A stretch of DNA of 64,000 nucleotides from Pontederia crassipes (GCA_030549335.1 CM060196.1:24944501-25008500); one strand, 5' to 3'; shown: positions 11,483-24,477, numbered from the stretch's first letter. Numbers and translations: made by a program. The notes: generated by a model from the sequence alone, not told the origin.

Positions 11483-12894
11483 CTCATGATTCTTTCAAAT
11501 GAAAGTGCATATATAGCAATATTTCCAAAGCTGCACGATGCTTTCCTTCTAGTCCATCGTGCCAAACACCCACAAGTCTTCAACAATTAAACTTTGACAA
11601 GTGACATGAAGAGATCTTTTAATTCTTAACACGCTTGAGCTTGTGCATTGTTCATCTATACATCACATGTGGTCTCATCGACAAGATCGTCTATACATCA
11701 CATGTGGTTTCATCGACAAGATAACTTTGCTACAAGTGATATTATAGTAGTTTTCTTGCCTTAGATCAAACACATCACACATTATTGTTTTTATCATTGT
11801 GTTACATTTTGTTGTTGTACAACTTTACTCCAATCGTGTTTCAATATACCTAAACTAAGTGAAAGAAGACATGCTCTCCATGGTTTTAAGAGTTCTTTAG
11901 TATGATTAATTTTGTGCAATTTGGCATGAGAAATTGAGTGTTGATAAAAACTTTAGAGAACCTCCGACATGGAGGCCATATTTTTTATCTTCTTTAGGAT
12001 TCAAATGGGACCTTGATTGTAGCAGAATGGTACATGAGACTTGTTGGGGGGGGGGGGGGGGTGGAGTGATGAGTTTGACATGTACTGACTCACTCACTTG
12101 ATATTTCATGATTAGTGCTTTGTTCTCCTTTCATACATTGTGCCCCGCATAATGGGCAAAAAGATGATGAAGCACCAATCTTGAAGTACAAAGTGGGTGA
12201 CTTAATATTTGTCAAGCTACCACACCATCGGTCAAGACTAGGCGACAAATTTATGGAGGACACAACTGCTTCATATCTTCTCTTGGATTAAAAAAATTGT
12301 GGAGATTCTTCTTCAGATTAGGAACATATCTGACTTTAGATAATGTTCTAACAATTCCATCATGCATCTTAATCTGGATGGATCCAATACCAATAATTTT
12401 ACAGGCAGCATTGCTGCCCGTAAGAACGACTCCATCTTCAACAAATTTATACGTGGACAACCAATCTCGATTATGACACATATAGTATGAGCATCCAAAA
12501 TCGAGAATCCATTCATTTGATTATTTGAATTTATTTGATGTCGTTACTAACAAAATATCTTCATTCTCATTCTCGGCTACACTGACATCTTCAACATCAG
12601 CTTTCTGATTTCCTTTCTCATTGCTCTCATTCATTCTTTTATTCTTGTTATGTAATTTATAGCTCTGCTTTGATATGACCCTTCTCTTATAGTAGTTGCA
12701 GACTTAATCTCTGTTCTTCGACTTGAATTTGGATCTGTCTTGACTTTGATTTCTTATCTGATGTCTACTTCTTGCGATTAGACCTGAGGCTTGATCATCA
12801 AATTTATTGTTGGATCCCAACTCATTATCCAATTTTTCTTTACTGAGAAGTCTGCTTTTAACATCTTTAAAAATAAGTTTGTCTCTAACGTAGA

Positions 12895-13362
12895 TCATAA
12901 TTTCTTTAAAGATCTATATGAAGATGACAGAGAACACAAAAGTAATAACGCCCGATCTTTATCATCAACCTTGACATCTATGTTCTTCAAATCATTGATA
13001 AAGACAACAAACTCACTAATATGCGATTTGATCATTGTACCTTTGGCCATACGAAAAGTGTTTAGTCGCTGCTTCAACACAAGTCGATTTGCTAGAGTTT
13101 TTGTCAAATACATGGTTTTTAACTGCGTCCAAAGATCAGTCGCCGTCTTCTCTGCAAGAACTTCCTGAAGAACATCATTCCTCAGACACAATTGGATCAC
13201 AAATATGGCTCTCTCATCAAGTTGCTCCGAGACAGACGTCTCCATAGCTTTAGGCTTTTGACCCAACAATGTCTTCTTTAACCCGTTCTGAATTAGGATG
13301 GCAAGCATCCGAACTTGCCACTGACTAAAATTTGTGTTCCCCTCGAATTTCGTTGTAGTCAT
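12895..13362 (-). pseudogene. gag: Second copy of Copia gag fragment
   Basis: The same protein as 10619-11086 with one visible change (LWTQLETMY to LWTQLKTMY). It starts at 13362 on the minus strand and lies wholly in tandem copy 2. Confidence 0.8.
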
Positions 13363-13393
13363 CTTCGCGAAAAAACTCAGTCTGATACTAATT

Positions 13394-13757
13394 TGTTGGG
13401 AATATAACACCAAGGATCGATGAATAATGAAGACAACGAAGTAAAGAAATAGAAGAGAAGATGAACACAATGATTTAATGTGGTAAAACCCTCTTGACAA
13501 TGTGAAAAAGAGAGAAACATTCACGGACAAGGGATATCCCGCTAAAAGAAATCCACTATGAATAAAAGAGAGTACATATGATAAAATCATAATCCTCATA
13601 TATAAAGATCCATACTGCGGGGGCTTCACCCCTTGCACCCCCATGAGAATCAGTGGTGGCTACAGGCTTGGGCGTCGCTTCTGCCACATATCCTTATTTT
13701 TTCTTTTTTTCTTTCATAATTTTGGATACAAGGTACATAATTCAAGGCACATCAACA
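13394..13757 (-). repeat. Duplicated Copia LTR
   Basis: Third LTR of this family in the region, 1 bp shorter than 11118-11482 because of a T-run difference. It was copied as part of the tandem duplication rather than by a new insertion. Confidence 0.85.
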
Positions 13758-14577
13758 CTCATGATTCTTTCAAATGAAAGTGCATATATAGCAATATTTC
13801 CAAAGCTGCACGATGCTTTCCTTCTAGTCCATCGTGCCAAACACCCACAAGTCTTCAACAATTAAACTTTGACAAGTGACATGAAGAGATCTTTTAATTC
13901 TTAACACGCTTGAGCTTGTGCATTGTTCATCTATACATCACATGTGGTCTCATCGACAAGATCGTCTATACATCACATGTGGTTTCATCGACAAGATAAC
14001 TTTGCTACAAGTGATATTATAGTAGTTTTCTTGCCTTAGATCAAACACATCACACATTATTGTTTTTATCATTGTGTTACATTTTGTTGTTGTACAACTT
14101 TACTCCAATCGTGTTTCAATATACCTAAACTAAGTGAAAGAAGACATGCTCTCCATGGTTTTAAGAGTTCTTTGGTATGATTAATTTTGTGCAATTTGGC
14201 ATGAGAAATTGAGTGTTGATAAAAACTTTAGAGAATCTCCGACGTGGAGGCCATATTTTTTATCTTCTTTAGGATTCAAATGGGACCTTGATTGTAGCAG
14301 AATGGTACATGAGACTTGTTGGGGGGGGGGGGGGGTGGAGTGATGAGTTTGACATGTACTGACTCACTCACTTGATATTTCATGATTAGTGCTTTGTTCT
14401 CCTTTCATACATTGTGCCCCGCATAATGGGCAAAAAGATGATGAAGCACCAATCTTGAAGTACAAAGTGGGTGACTTAATATTTGTCAAGCTACCACACC
14501 ATCGGTCAAGACTAGGCGACAAATTTATGGAGGACACAACTGCTTCATATCTTCTCTTGGATTAAAAAAATTGTGGA

Positions 14578-15186
14578 TAAAATGACTTATATGTTATAGT
14601 TCCCATGACCATTAATGCTTGATATTCCTCTTAAAATAGCTTAAGTGCAATCAAATTGAAAAACTCTTCAACTGTGTCACATACATATGCACAATACAAT
14701 CTTTATGATGTCAAAGCTTACACCCTTAATGATAGGGTTTCGACATGTGAAGCCAACTCCAGAGTTCACAACTTCAAATAATCAAAGCAACATTGCCAAA
14801 GGCATCAACTTAGGTGAGGGAGAATGTTAGAGACATCCTATATTGAGTCCATCAAGCTTGAGCATTGTTTCGTCATTGTATTGAAGCGTTAAAATTGGGG
14901 ATAGGTTTAGTGGACTTATTGCTAGTTGATTGCTTTGGTAAGTCTGAAGTTTGAGTCTTGGGCACTAACTTCACTAGATGAGAATTCCTAATCAAGGATT
15001 TTGACTGTGGTGTCTACGAGGTTACGTGACAGTTCAATCATGAGATATTTTAGGTTTTCACTTTTTGATATATTTTCATGCCAAACTTGTATTTTCATTT
15101 AGTTTTAATATAAAGTTAAGAATAGTATTTTGTACAGACATCCATTATTGATCTTTCAAACCTCGTGTTATCATACCACGAACACA
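14578..15186. other. Intergenic, no gene seen
   Basis: No supported ORF. The stretch GTGAGGGAGAATGTTAGAGACATCC near 14814 is reminiscent of retrotransposon 3' polypurine regions, but nothing definite could be delimited. Confidence 0.4.
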
Positions 15187-16170
15187 AGAAGGCTAGGAAA
15201 AGCCTTCCATCAATGTTAGTCCGATTGCAAATAGCATTAAGAAGACCTCCATTAAGATAGGAAGACTAAAGAGGAAGTAAAGGCAAAAAAAATCTGAAAA
15301 GACATAAAATCACTAAAAAATTTTAACCCCTTCATTTCCTAATTATAGAGATAAGATAACAACCTTAAAATAAACTGTCATGAACTTTGATAAGTCTAAA
15401 AGTTGTTATCATCATAAATTTATATCTATGATCTACTTACGCGGAAGAATAAAAAATCATCCCATATTAGTTTAGTATATTTTTCTTCTAAATTTATATG
15501 CATAAATTCCAATAATCAACATAGAAATTCAAATTTTTGATATTTCAAATATGTCCATGACATCATCAACTTGGGTGGAGGAGAATGTCAATTATACTAT
15601 GCATTTGGTTTTCCATGCACCACATGGTGTCCAAACAAAACACCATGAGTTATGTTTAGGTTATTATATTTCAATGGTTTTTCATTTCAAAGCCACTTTT
15701 TTTATTTAGTCCCTATACAAAATTTTCTTTTGAGAAGATTTCCTATATTTTGTGTAGGGCCTCCATGATATGGTCTTCTAGACCTCATGTTCTCATTCCA
15801 ATATCTGTATTTTCTTATATGTTGGAATGTATGGATATAGATCTAGAATAAAAATATATCAATATAATATGTTTAAAAAGTTTGTTTTAAAAGGATGATA
15901 AAGTTTGAAGATAAAATTTGAGATGTTCTTGCCACAACATTTGTTCACGAGAAGATTAAAAAAAGCCTTCCTCCAATGTTGATCCATGCATTAGAACAAC
16001 ATTATGCAGACCTCCATAAAAATAGACAGAAGAGAGAGGACACAACACAAAAATAAATATGAAAGTGTTACCCCCATTCCTTATTTATTGAGATAATATA
16101 ACAACCCTAAAATAAATTGTCATGAGTTATAATAAGTTTAAAAGTTATTATCATCATAAACTAATATATT
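15187..16170. repeat. Diverged direct repeat pair, about 770 bp apart
   Basis: 15187-15420 and 15953-16165 share the same order of blocks: AAGCCTTCC, CAATGTT, AGACCTCCAT, a GAGATAA(G/T)ATAACAACC block, and AAAATAAA(C/T)TGTCATGA(A/G). Many substitutions separate them. It may be an older extension of the tandem array that begins at 16259. Confidence 0.6.
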
Positions 16171-17240
16171 ATCTATTAAATTGATAAATTATAAATTAAT
16201 TATATTGTCACATTGTGTCAAATAACATCTTGTACATATATGATTCAAACTAAATTGATTGAACAAATTCAGTACAAGAGCAATCTGGTTCAATTCGGTC
16301 TCATTTAGTCAAGATCAATATTAATTGTACCACTATATATATACTTTTGAATATTTCTAATATCATAATTGTGACTTAGAATTATTCTAATTAATACCAT
16401 TATCTTATCTTGTGTTGCTTGGTATCCGAGTACAATATGTGCCAACATATTTCTTTCTTAGACTGCTACAACGTAATAATTTATGTATGCCCCTTTAGGT
16501 TCAAATTATTATTGTCATAATAACTATTACTAAACAAACAACACTTAGACAACACATCAAGTTCCCTAGAGTAATATGAATTAATGTGAACCTTAAGCTA
16601 TCATAAATTTTCATTTATGTTTTTATCCTTTTGAATTGCATATAATTAATTTATCATCTAAATTTGAGACACATTTTCGTGCTATGACCATAAAACTTAA
16701 TTATTATTATATTATAAAAATCTACAAAAATATGTTAGATTTAATGTACACATCACATTTATGTACCAACATTTTGATTATACTAAAAACATTTTAATGA
16801 TTAATATCAAAAGTATCGAATCCATGTACATGTTCATCTCAACATTTATGGTCATAAGATCACATTAGTGAAAATGGGTTCTGGTGATGAATAAGTGATC
16901 AAATTCGGAACAAGAGCAATTTGGTTCAGATCGGTCTCATTCAGTCCAAATCAATATTAATTGGACCACTTCATGTATACTTTTGAATATCTCTAATTTC
17001 ATAATTGTGGCATAGAATTATTCTAATTAATACCATTATCTTATCTTGTGTTGCTTGTTATCTAAATACAATATGTGCTAACATATTTCTTTTACTTCGA
17101 CTGCTACAACGCAGTCATTTGTGTATGACCCGTTAAATTCATATTACTTTTGTCCTAATAACTAATACTAAACAAAACAACACTTGACAAGACATCAATG
17201 TCCTTATAGTAATATGAATTAATGTGAACCTTAAGCTACC

Positions 17241-19619
17241 ACATGCAAGGGTTCATGGTGGTTTTGATTTTAGGGAGTTGAATGAGGAAGACAAATTATT
17301 ATTGATTTTTCTTTAGCATACGACCTTAAGATTATCAACACTTATTTTAAGAAGAGAGATAAACATTTAATCACATACAAAAGTGGAACTCATAGGTCTC
17401 AAATTAATTTTTTCTTGACAAGAAATACTGATAAAAGACGTTGTACTAATTATAAAGTAATTCCTGTGCATGGGGTGACTACACAACATAGATTGTTAGT
17501 TCTTGATATGCAAATAAAATGTATAAAACTAAAATCTCGAACAGTTTTTGATCGAAAGATCAAGTGGTGAGAGTTAAAGGGGGAGAAGCGAGAGACTTTT
17601 AGAAGTAAGTTATTAGAGGAAAGTGTATGGGAGTTATAAGGAGATGCTAGTATCATGTGGGAGAATGTGGCAAAAAAGGTTGAAATGGTTGCTAAAGCCA
17701 TTTTAGGAGAATCAAAAAATTTTGGACCACGAGATAAGGAGACTTAGTGGTGGAATGATGAGGTCCAAGAAAAGGTGCGTAATAAGAAGAATTGTTTCAA
17801 GGCGATACACTTGGACAATAGTTCTAACAATTGGGAAAAGTATCGTTTGACGAAAAGGGAGGCTAAAAATGCAGTTAGTGATGCCGTGCTAAAGCATATG
17901 AGGAGTTTTATAAGGAGTTAGGGACAAAGGCTAGTGAACAAAGGATTTACAAGATTGCAAGGAATAAAGTGAAGGAGTCGAGAGATTTGAATCAAGTAAG
18001 ATGCATAAAAATGAAGTTAGCAAGGTTTTAATTACTGAAGGAGATATTAAGAAAAGAGTATTTCTATAAGCTATTTAATGATAGATGTGAAGGTTCCCAT
18101 TGTGATTTGGAGGACTTGACAGTTAGCGAATGTGAGCTTAATAGGCCATTTTATCGTAGAATTAGAGTCTCGGAGGTTAGCGAAGCTCTTAAGAAAATGG
18201 TGAATGGTAAAGCCGTTGGACCGGATGGTATACCGATTGAAGTTTGGAAATGTTTAGGAGAAAAAGGTGTATTGTGGTTATGTAAACTATTTAATGAGAT
18301 TTTACGGTCGAAAAAGATGCCTGATGATTGGAGATTAAGTACATTAGTTCCTATTTACAAAAATAAAGGGAATATTCAGAATTGTGCAAATTATACAAGG
18401 ATTAAACTTATGAGTCACACAATGAAATTATGGGAAAAAATGATTGAGCATAGATTGAGAATGGAGACTAGTATTTCTGAGAGACAATTTGAGTTCATGC
18501 CAGGAAGATCCACTACAGAGGTAATTTATTTATTAAGGGGGATGATGGAGAAGTATCGAAGTAGGAGAAAAGACTTACATATGACTTTTATTGACTTAGA
18601 AAATGCGTATGATCGGGTACCAAGGAATTTACTTTGGAAAGCCTTGCAAAAGAAGAGGGTGAGTGTTGCCTATATTAAGGTAATACAAGATATGTACGAT
18701 GGGTCATTGACTAGGGTTAGAATACCCGGAGGTGAGACAAATAAAATTTTTATAGGAATTGGCCTACATCAAGGATCAACTTTAAGCCCGTATTTATTTA
18801 ACTTAGTTATCGATACTATAACCGAGAGTATCACAGAGGAGGTACCTAAGTGCATGCTATTTATGAATGATATAGTACTTTTAGCGGATTCAAGAGAAGA
18901 GATTAATACAAAATTGGAAATATGGATAAATACGTTGGAGTCAAAGGGTTTTCGTTTAAGTATGAATAAAACATAATATATGCATAGCAACTTCATAAAT
19001 AAACAACTTAGAGACGATTTGGAAGTTAGGTTAGGGAAGGATATAATTTCTCAAGTGACAGAGTTGAATTTTTCAAGGATAAAATTCAAGCTGATTGGTA
19101 TAAGTGGAGGAAAGCCACTGGAGTTCTTTATGATAGAAAAGTACCCAATAAAATTAAAGAAAAATTCTATCATACTGCTATAAGATCGACAGTGTTATAT
19201 GGTAGTGAATGTTGGGCTATGAAGGGACAACATGCACGTAAAATGGGGGTAGCCGAAATGAGGATGTTGAGATGAATGTGTGGTCATACAAGATTAGATA
19301 AGATTAGAAATGACCATATACGTGAACGAGTCGGAGTGGCTCCTATTAGTGAGAAAATGGTAGAGAATCGTTTGAGATAGTTTGGTCATGTTTAGAGAAG
19401 ACATTAGATGCGCCAGTAAGAAGAGTAGATCAAATAATTTGAAGTCCGATTAAAAAAGGGAGAGGGAGGCCAAGGCGGACACTTGGCGAACTAATAGAGC
19501 AAAATCTATTGGTGAATAATATATCGAAAGATTTGGTTACTAATAGAGCGGAATGACGTCGTATGATCCATATAGCCGATCCCACATAGTGGGATAAGGC
19601 TTTGTTATTGTTGTTGTTA
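17241..19619 (+). mobile_element. RTE-type LINE, 5'-truncated and decayed
   Basis: It carries the C-terminal part of an endonuclease (TYFKKRDKHLITYKSGTHRS at about 17328-17395), then a reverse transcriptase (18107-18976), then the C-terminal domain ([10 protein letters not shown], around 19200). It ends in a 3' tail GGGATAAGGCTTTG(TTATTG)TTGTTG. A (TTG)n microsatellite tail rather than poly(A) is typical of plant RTE-class LINEs. The N-terminal endonuclease is missing and several stops break the frame. It interrupts unit 2 of the 640-bp array. No clean target duplication is seen, and about 15 bp of the unit seem lost at the left edge. Confidence 0.85.
18107..18976 (+). pseudogene. RTE LINE reverse transcriptase fragment with altered catalytic box
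   Basis: An open stretch of 289 codons shows RT blocks in order: GKAVGPDGIPIEVWK, DWRLSTLVPIYKNKG, FMPGRSTTEVIYLLR, the first-aspartate motif TFIDLENAYDRVP, and GLHQGSTLSPYLF. The catalytic FADD box reads FMND (near codon 259), so the first of the two box aspartates is Asn. This should abolish polymerisation. Frame is lost at TAA 18974-18976, with the C-terminal domain continuing in other frames to about 19550. Confidence 0.85.
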
Positions 19620-20578
19620 TTTTTATCCTTTTGAAATGCATATAATATAATTTATTTATCATATAAATTTGGTACTCAAAAACATTTTCATGCCATGACC
19701 ACACAAGTTAATTATTATTATATTATTAAAATCTACAAATATATGTTAGATTTAATGTACACAACATATTTGTGTACCGTCGTCTTGATTATACTAAAAA
19801 AGTTTTAATGATTAATATAAAAAGTATCGAATTCATGTACATGTTCATCTCAACATTTATGGTTATAAGATCACATTAATGAAAATGTGTTCTAGTGATG
19901 AATAAGTGATCAAATTCGATATAAAGAGCAATATGGTTTAGCTCGATCTCATTAAGTTCAAATCAATATTAATTGGACCACTTCATGTATACTTTTGAAC
20001 ATCTTTAATATCATAATTGTGGCATAGAATTATTCTAATTAATACCATTATCTTATCTTGTGTTGCTTGGTATCCGAGTACAATATGTGCCATCATATTT
20101 ATTTTATTTAGATTGCTACAATATGTGTCGGCATATTTATTTTACTTAGATTGTTACAACACAATCATTTGTATATGACCTATTAGGTTTACATTATTTT
20201 TGTCATAATAACTATTACTAAACAAAACAACACTTGACAACATATCAAGTTCTTATAGTAATATGAATTAATAGGTGAACCTTAAGCGGTTGTAAATTTT
20301 CAATTATGTTTTATCCTTTTCAATTGCATATATTATAATTAATTTATCATCTAAATTTGAGACTCACGTTTTCATGCTATGACCACACAAGTTAATTATT
20401 ATTATATTATAAAATTCTACAAAAATATATTAGATTTAATGTACACATCATCTTTGTGCACCAATGTGAAATCATTTGATTATACTAAAAAAGTTATAGT
20501 GATTAATATAAAAAGTATCAAATCCATGTACATAATCAAAGTGAAGATGTGTTCTAGTGATGAATAAGTGATGCACTT

Positions 20579-21286
20579 TTAGTAGGTCAATTCAGATGAT
20601 TCATTTACTTAAGTAATCTTTAGATGGATATTTTGTGAGAACAAGTCCCTCGAGCACATCTTACTATCATCTTACAATGATTAAAGTTGTTCAATCTTTT
20701 AATATTATCATGATGATGAACTTTTTTAAGTCAATAAATGTGTATCACAATATGATCACATCATACAACATTTATTAATGTGAAACAACTCCAATATGTT
20801 ATACAATTTAATCATTAATGCATGATTACATCATAACATATCAATAATCAAGAAGTGTCATTACTATTTAGATGTCAACATGATTTTATTTATTATATTG
20901 GCTTTTGGGCATATCACTTGATCTTGTATGATATAGGAAAATTAATGATCCTATTCCACTTAATCTGATACAAGCATCCTCTCAATACAATAATTTTTCA
21001 TAATTATAGTGCATGGTCTCATTTGTGGCTTGGTCACCTACACAAGCACTTTTTTTTAGCATCATAACATTTTTTTAACTAGAGTGCTTTAGAGCATTTG
21101 CATAGTGCATTGGGAGCATAATGCAAGATGATATGGCATCCACCTATCGGTGTTTGAGATCTCCAAGTGACATTTAGGAAGTGGTACAACAATATTTCTT
21201 ACTATTTAATTCGAACAAGTTCGTCTTGATGCCGCATATGTCCCTGCCCTATTGTTATGTAAAATTGTCAAGAGATCTTTTAATAA
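20579..21286. other. Intergenic, no gene seen
   Basis: AT-rich, with stop codons in all frames. It has one short match to the phrase CATAATTATAGTGCATGGTTTC also found near 7780, suggesting dispersed repeat remains. Confidence 0.4.
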
Positions 21287-21746
21287 GAAAGGTTGTCAAA
21301 ATCTCGATCTAAATCTTAAGATCATATGATTTTACGATCTTATAGACTCCTTTCGATCTTGATCTTATCTTGAGGATCTTATTTGTGAGATCTTAATAGG
21401 ATCTTAATTTTGGTCACATGATTTTACGATTGATCCTATACGATCTTATATGATTAATATAGTCATTTAAATATTAATTAAAAATATATTTATGATAATA
21501 AGAATTAATTTATATGAAGTTAAATATATTTTTGTTCATTTTTAATATGTTTTGATATAATTTGACTAATAAATTAATAAAAAATGTCTTAGTGAGGTAT
21601 AATCTAATATTTCAATACGAAAAATTTGTCAAAAATATATTTATTATTTTGAAATATACTATTTTATTAATAGGTAGGATCTTACGATCCTCGATCTTAT
21701 GACACCCCCTCCGATTTTATATAAGATCCCGATCTTGACAACCTTG
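21287..21746. mobile_element. hAT-like MITE
   Basis: The ends are inverted repeats: GAAAGGTTGTCAAAATC at the left and, as reverse complement, CAAGGTTGTCAAGATC at the right. TTAATAA directly flanks both sides (21280-21286 and 21747-21753). The 460-bp body is rich in GATCTTA repeats and has no ORF. A 7-8 bp duplication and AGGTTGTCAA-type ends point to hAT, but the superfamily is tentative. Confidence 0.6.
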
Positions 21747-21753
21747 TTAATAA

Positions 21754-23215
21754 AAGTTTGACATATTGTTAGGATAGAATATCAAATAATTTGGTTGAGA
21801 CATGTTTTTATCATAAAAGATCAAATAGTATTTAGTTGCAATGAGAATAAAAAAGATAAAAGAATATATTTTATGTGTATAATTATATATATATTTAAAT
21901 AATAGTTATGTATTTGTTTAAAATATTTATTAAATAAATAAGATATTTTAAATAATACTAAGTAATTTTAATCTTAAAATAATTTTAGTTATATACTCTT
22001 AATAAAATATTATCCATTAAATAATTATTATATTATAGCAATTAAATAATGATTAGATCATAAATAGATATTTTCCGATGCCTATTTTAGATATATATTA
22101 TAACCCATCAATTATATTCTAATTAATTAATAGACAAAGATGCTAATATTTAAAATATAAAATTTAATTATTATTTAAGTATAGCATATTTTTGTGCTAA
22201 GTATAAATGTCAAATAACTAATTATGTTCAATTATTGTTCTCACTTCCAAATAATTCATATTGGTTTCATCAACTTGGATGTGGTTTTAAAATTTCAAAA
22301 TGTTCATCTAAACAATTTATTTTTGAAATGTTTGGATGCAAAAATAGAAACAAACTTCTTGTTGGTGTATGAAATATGTCTAAAGTGAAAAATCAACAAA
22401 GAAAATACTATTTCCTATTTTTGGTGTTTTTCCTCAATTTTCTTGTGTTCTTCAAATTCTAAATCGACTATGGAATGCGGCCACTTGTAGCCCAACCAAA
22501 ACAATATAAAACTTATAAAATATGAAAAGACGTAAATATTAAAACCTAAATTTTTAAGATTGTTGTTAAAGTTCAAGTCAAAATATGTATATTTACTAGC
22601 CTTAAGTCTAATGTGATGCATGGTCAATGCAAAATTCAAGGATGATATTGGTAAATTTGTTCGAGTCGAGTGAGTCGAGCCTAAATTTATATTGAGCTTA
22701 ATTTCTTATATTGTTTGAAAATTTAATTTTTAAACAATTATGTATTAATATTTAACTAGAAACAATTAATTATGCATTTGATAATTTATTACTATGTATA
22801 TTTTTTGTGTGCCACCTCAAAAGCCCTATTGAAGTATAAATGATAGGGGACTGATGAAGGGACTACAAAAGTGTATCGAACTTGGATATGAACGCGTCCA
22901 CAATGGCACAGATTCAACTACATTGCAATAAATTATCACAAAAAACGTTAATTGTCCTTGGAGAATATTGAACATCCCAAGCAACACATGGCACTATATT
23001 TCTCTTTTGCAAGAATATGTTTTTGGAGAGGCTAACTAGGCTATTTAGCATCTTTTCACCGTGAATGATCCTCCTCCAGATGTCTGATGTATTTTGTATC
23101 AGGATAATTCCCAGGTTTCTCATAATAGATAATCATTTTTTCCTAAAAAAAGTATAAATGACTTATTATTTATGTTTGATGACACGTTTCGAAGTTTCTA
23201 GTTTAAATTTAACTT
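21754..23215. other. AT-rich intergenic DNA, no gene supported
   Basis: Mostly homopolymer-like AT sequence. A minus-strand open stretch near 22914-23123 (IWRRIIHGEKM, WDVQYSP) is not repeated elsewhere in the window and was not recognised. It is too short to call a gene. Confidence 0.4.
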
Positions 23216-23963
23216 TTGGATTTAATGGGTGCCCTACCCATTCAAATGGGTAGGAGTGTGTTATCAAAGCGTGCGTCCATCCGATCCACGATTGACGATA
23301 GATCGTTGATTGTTCAAGCATGGTTCAATTGAGAGTGAGAAAAAAATGGTTTGCTTCGCTCAGGGGGATATCCTAGAGAGGGAACAAGTCAAACTTGGCC
23401 GTGACATTAGTAGCTCTCCCGGGCGACTAGTTGCGCTGCCCCTGAGTCATCTCCATCTCAGTGGACCTCGGATAGAAGTAATTGATGCTCACATTGCTGC
23501 ATGGATAGCAACCTAGATTGGAGTACACATTGTGCTCGAGCTTGTAATTCATGGTCCAACCTCCTTCCTTCCATGTCCCTTTCTTTACTTGCTCAAAACA
23601 CTATCTACTCAATCTTCTCCATTGTGTGTCCCTCATCATCCTCAAGCAATTGTCTCATTTCTGCATTGTTCAATTTTTGTAAGGAACATGAACACCACAT
23701 GATGAGAGGTGGAACCTAGGGCACACACACGCGCGAGGAGAGAAAGAATGCCGTCAAATTTTTTTCGACTCATGAGGAGATAGAAGAGAAGCAAATGGTT
23801 CTTTTCCAACTCTAACTGAACCAACGGTTTTGTCTTTACAAATTCAACTGAATTGTGCTTGAAATAGGTGATCAACGACCCATCGTCGATCGTGGATCGG
23901 ACGGGCATCCACCTAAATAGCACGGTCCTACCCACTTGAATGGGTAGGACATCATTAAATCCT
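23216..23963. mobile_element. Inverted-repeat element of about 750 bp
   Basis: Long terminal inverted repeats are visible. The left end reads GGATTTAATG then CCTACCCATTCAAATGGGTAGG. The right end, reverse-complemented, reads GGATTTAATG then CCTACCCATTCAAGTGGGTAGG. Both then share a stretch through GTCCGATCCACGATxGACGAT (about 100 bp per arm). CCCATTCAAATGGG also forms a small hairpin inside each arm. ACTTTTG occurs just outside both ends (23211-23217 and about 23968-23974) but is offset by 4 bp on the right, so the target duplication is uncertain. No transposase is seen. Confidence 0.65.
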
Positions 23964-24477
23964 CGACTTTTGTGTGTACATATAATAAATACTAATTATC
24001 ATTTTGTTAACTGCACATGTAACATCGTCATTATGTCAATGATAACCATACACTCTAATTATAGTCAATTTTTCCCTTTTTAATGAAAATACCTGACGAA
24101 AGTAAATAATATTAAGAGTATAATGTTCATATAAATTTTATGTTATAATTTGTTCCATCCTAATTGTTCTATACATTTCGTTTACCTTCTTAATTATTTT
24201 ATTGAAAATTTTCATTCAATCAAATACTCAAAGTTTTTTTCTTTGAGAACAGAAAGGATGACTACCATTTTGGTAGACATCCAAATTTATTATTAATAAA
24301 AACAAGTTACATCATAATTACAACAAAAGTAATTGAATGCTGAATTCTCCCTCCACCACTACTTGACCATATGTTACATAACTCTATAGTTTGCATGGCA
24401 ATATTATCCGTGTAGCATCGCTCGTTTCTGCAAATGACTGCATTCCTTTGTGATCATATTGCCCATAGAGTAGATAA

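Larger units (their letters stand above)
10026..12301. repeat. Tandem duplication, copy 1 (about 2.28 kb)
   Basis: This unit spans the 5' half of the Copia element (from the GAGATTCTTCTTCAG position), its 5' LTR and about 820 bp of outside flank. It is nearly identical to 12302-14577. The join at 12301-12304 changes from TTAAAAAAATTGTGGA directly into AGATTCTTCTTCAG. The flank part (11483-12300) contains a run of about 18 G at 12043-12061. Near 12190-12235 is a YKVGDLIFVKLPHHR-like plus-strand scrap that resembles a gypsy integrase tail, a weak call. Confidence 0.9.
12302..14577. repeat. Tandem duplication, copy 2
   Basis: Nearly identical to copy 1, with only scattered single-base changes (for example CTAGAAG to CTAAAAG near 13545) and shorter G and T runs. 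It ends at TTGTGGA, after which single-copy sequence begins. It carries a second 5' LTR, a second partial gag and the same outer flank. It arose by segmental duplication, because the LTR here has no partner 3' LTR and its CTCAT flank is copied along. Confidence 0.9.
16259..20578. repeat. Three-copy tandem array of a roughly 640-bp unit, middle copy interrupted
   Basis: Unit starts are at 16259, 16898 and 19909, marked by CAAATTC..ACAAGAGCAAT..GGTT. Shared landmarks in each unit are ATCTTGTGTTGCTTG, CAAT(A)TGTGCCA(A)CATATTT, AATATGAATTAAT and ATGTACACATCA. The second unit runs 16898-17240, is broken by a LINE (17241-19619) and resumes to 19908. The third ends near 20578. No conserved ORF is seen, so this looks like a short satellite-like array. 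Confidence 0.8.

Noticed and set aside
12043..12061. Long G run as a G-quadruplex switch
   Set aside because: It is a homopolymer of variable length between the two duplicated copies, more likely a slippage tract.
12190..12240. YKVGDLIFVKLPHHR-like peptide as a Gypsy integrase tail
   Set aside because: Short, isolated and duplicated with the 2.28-kb unit. No integrase core nearby, so it was not called as a feature of its own.
22914..23123. Minus-strand 69-codon ORF (IWRRIIHGEKM)
   Set aside because: Not recognised, short and without splice-linked neighbours. Possibly a LINE scrap.
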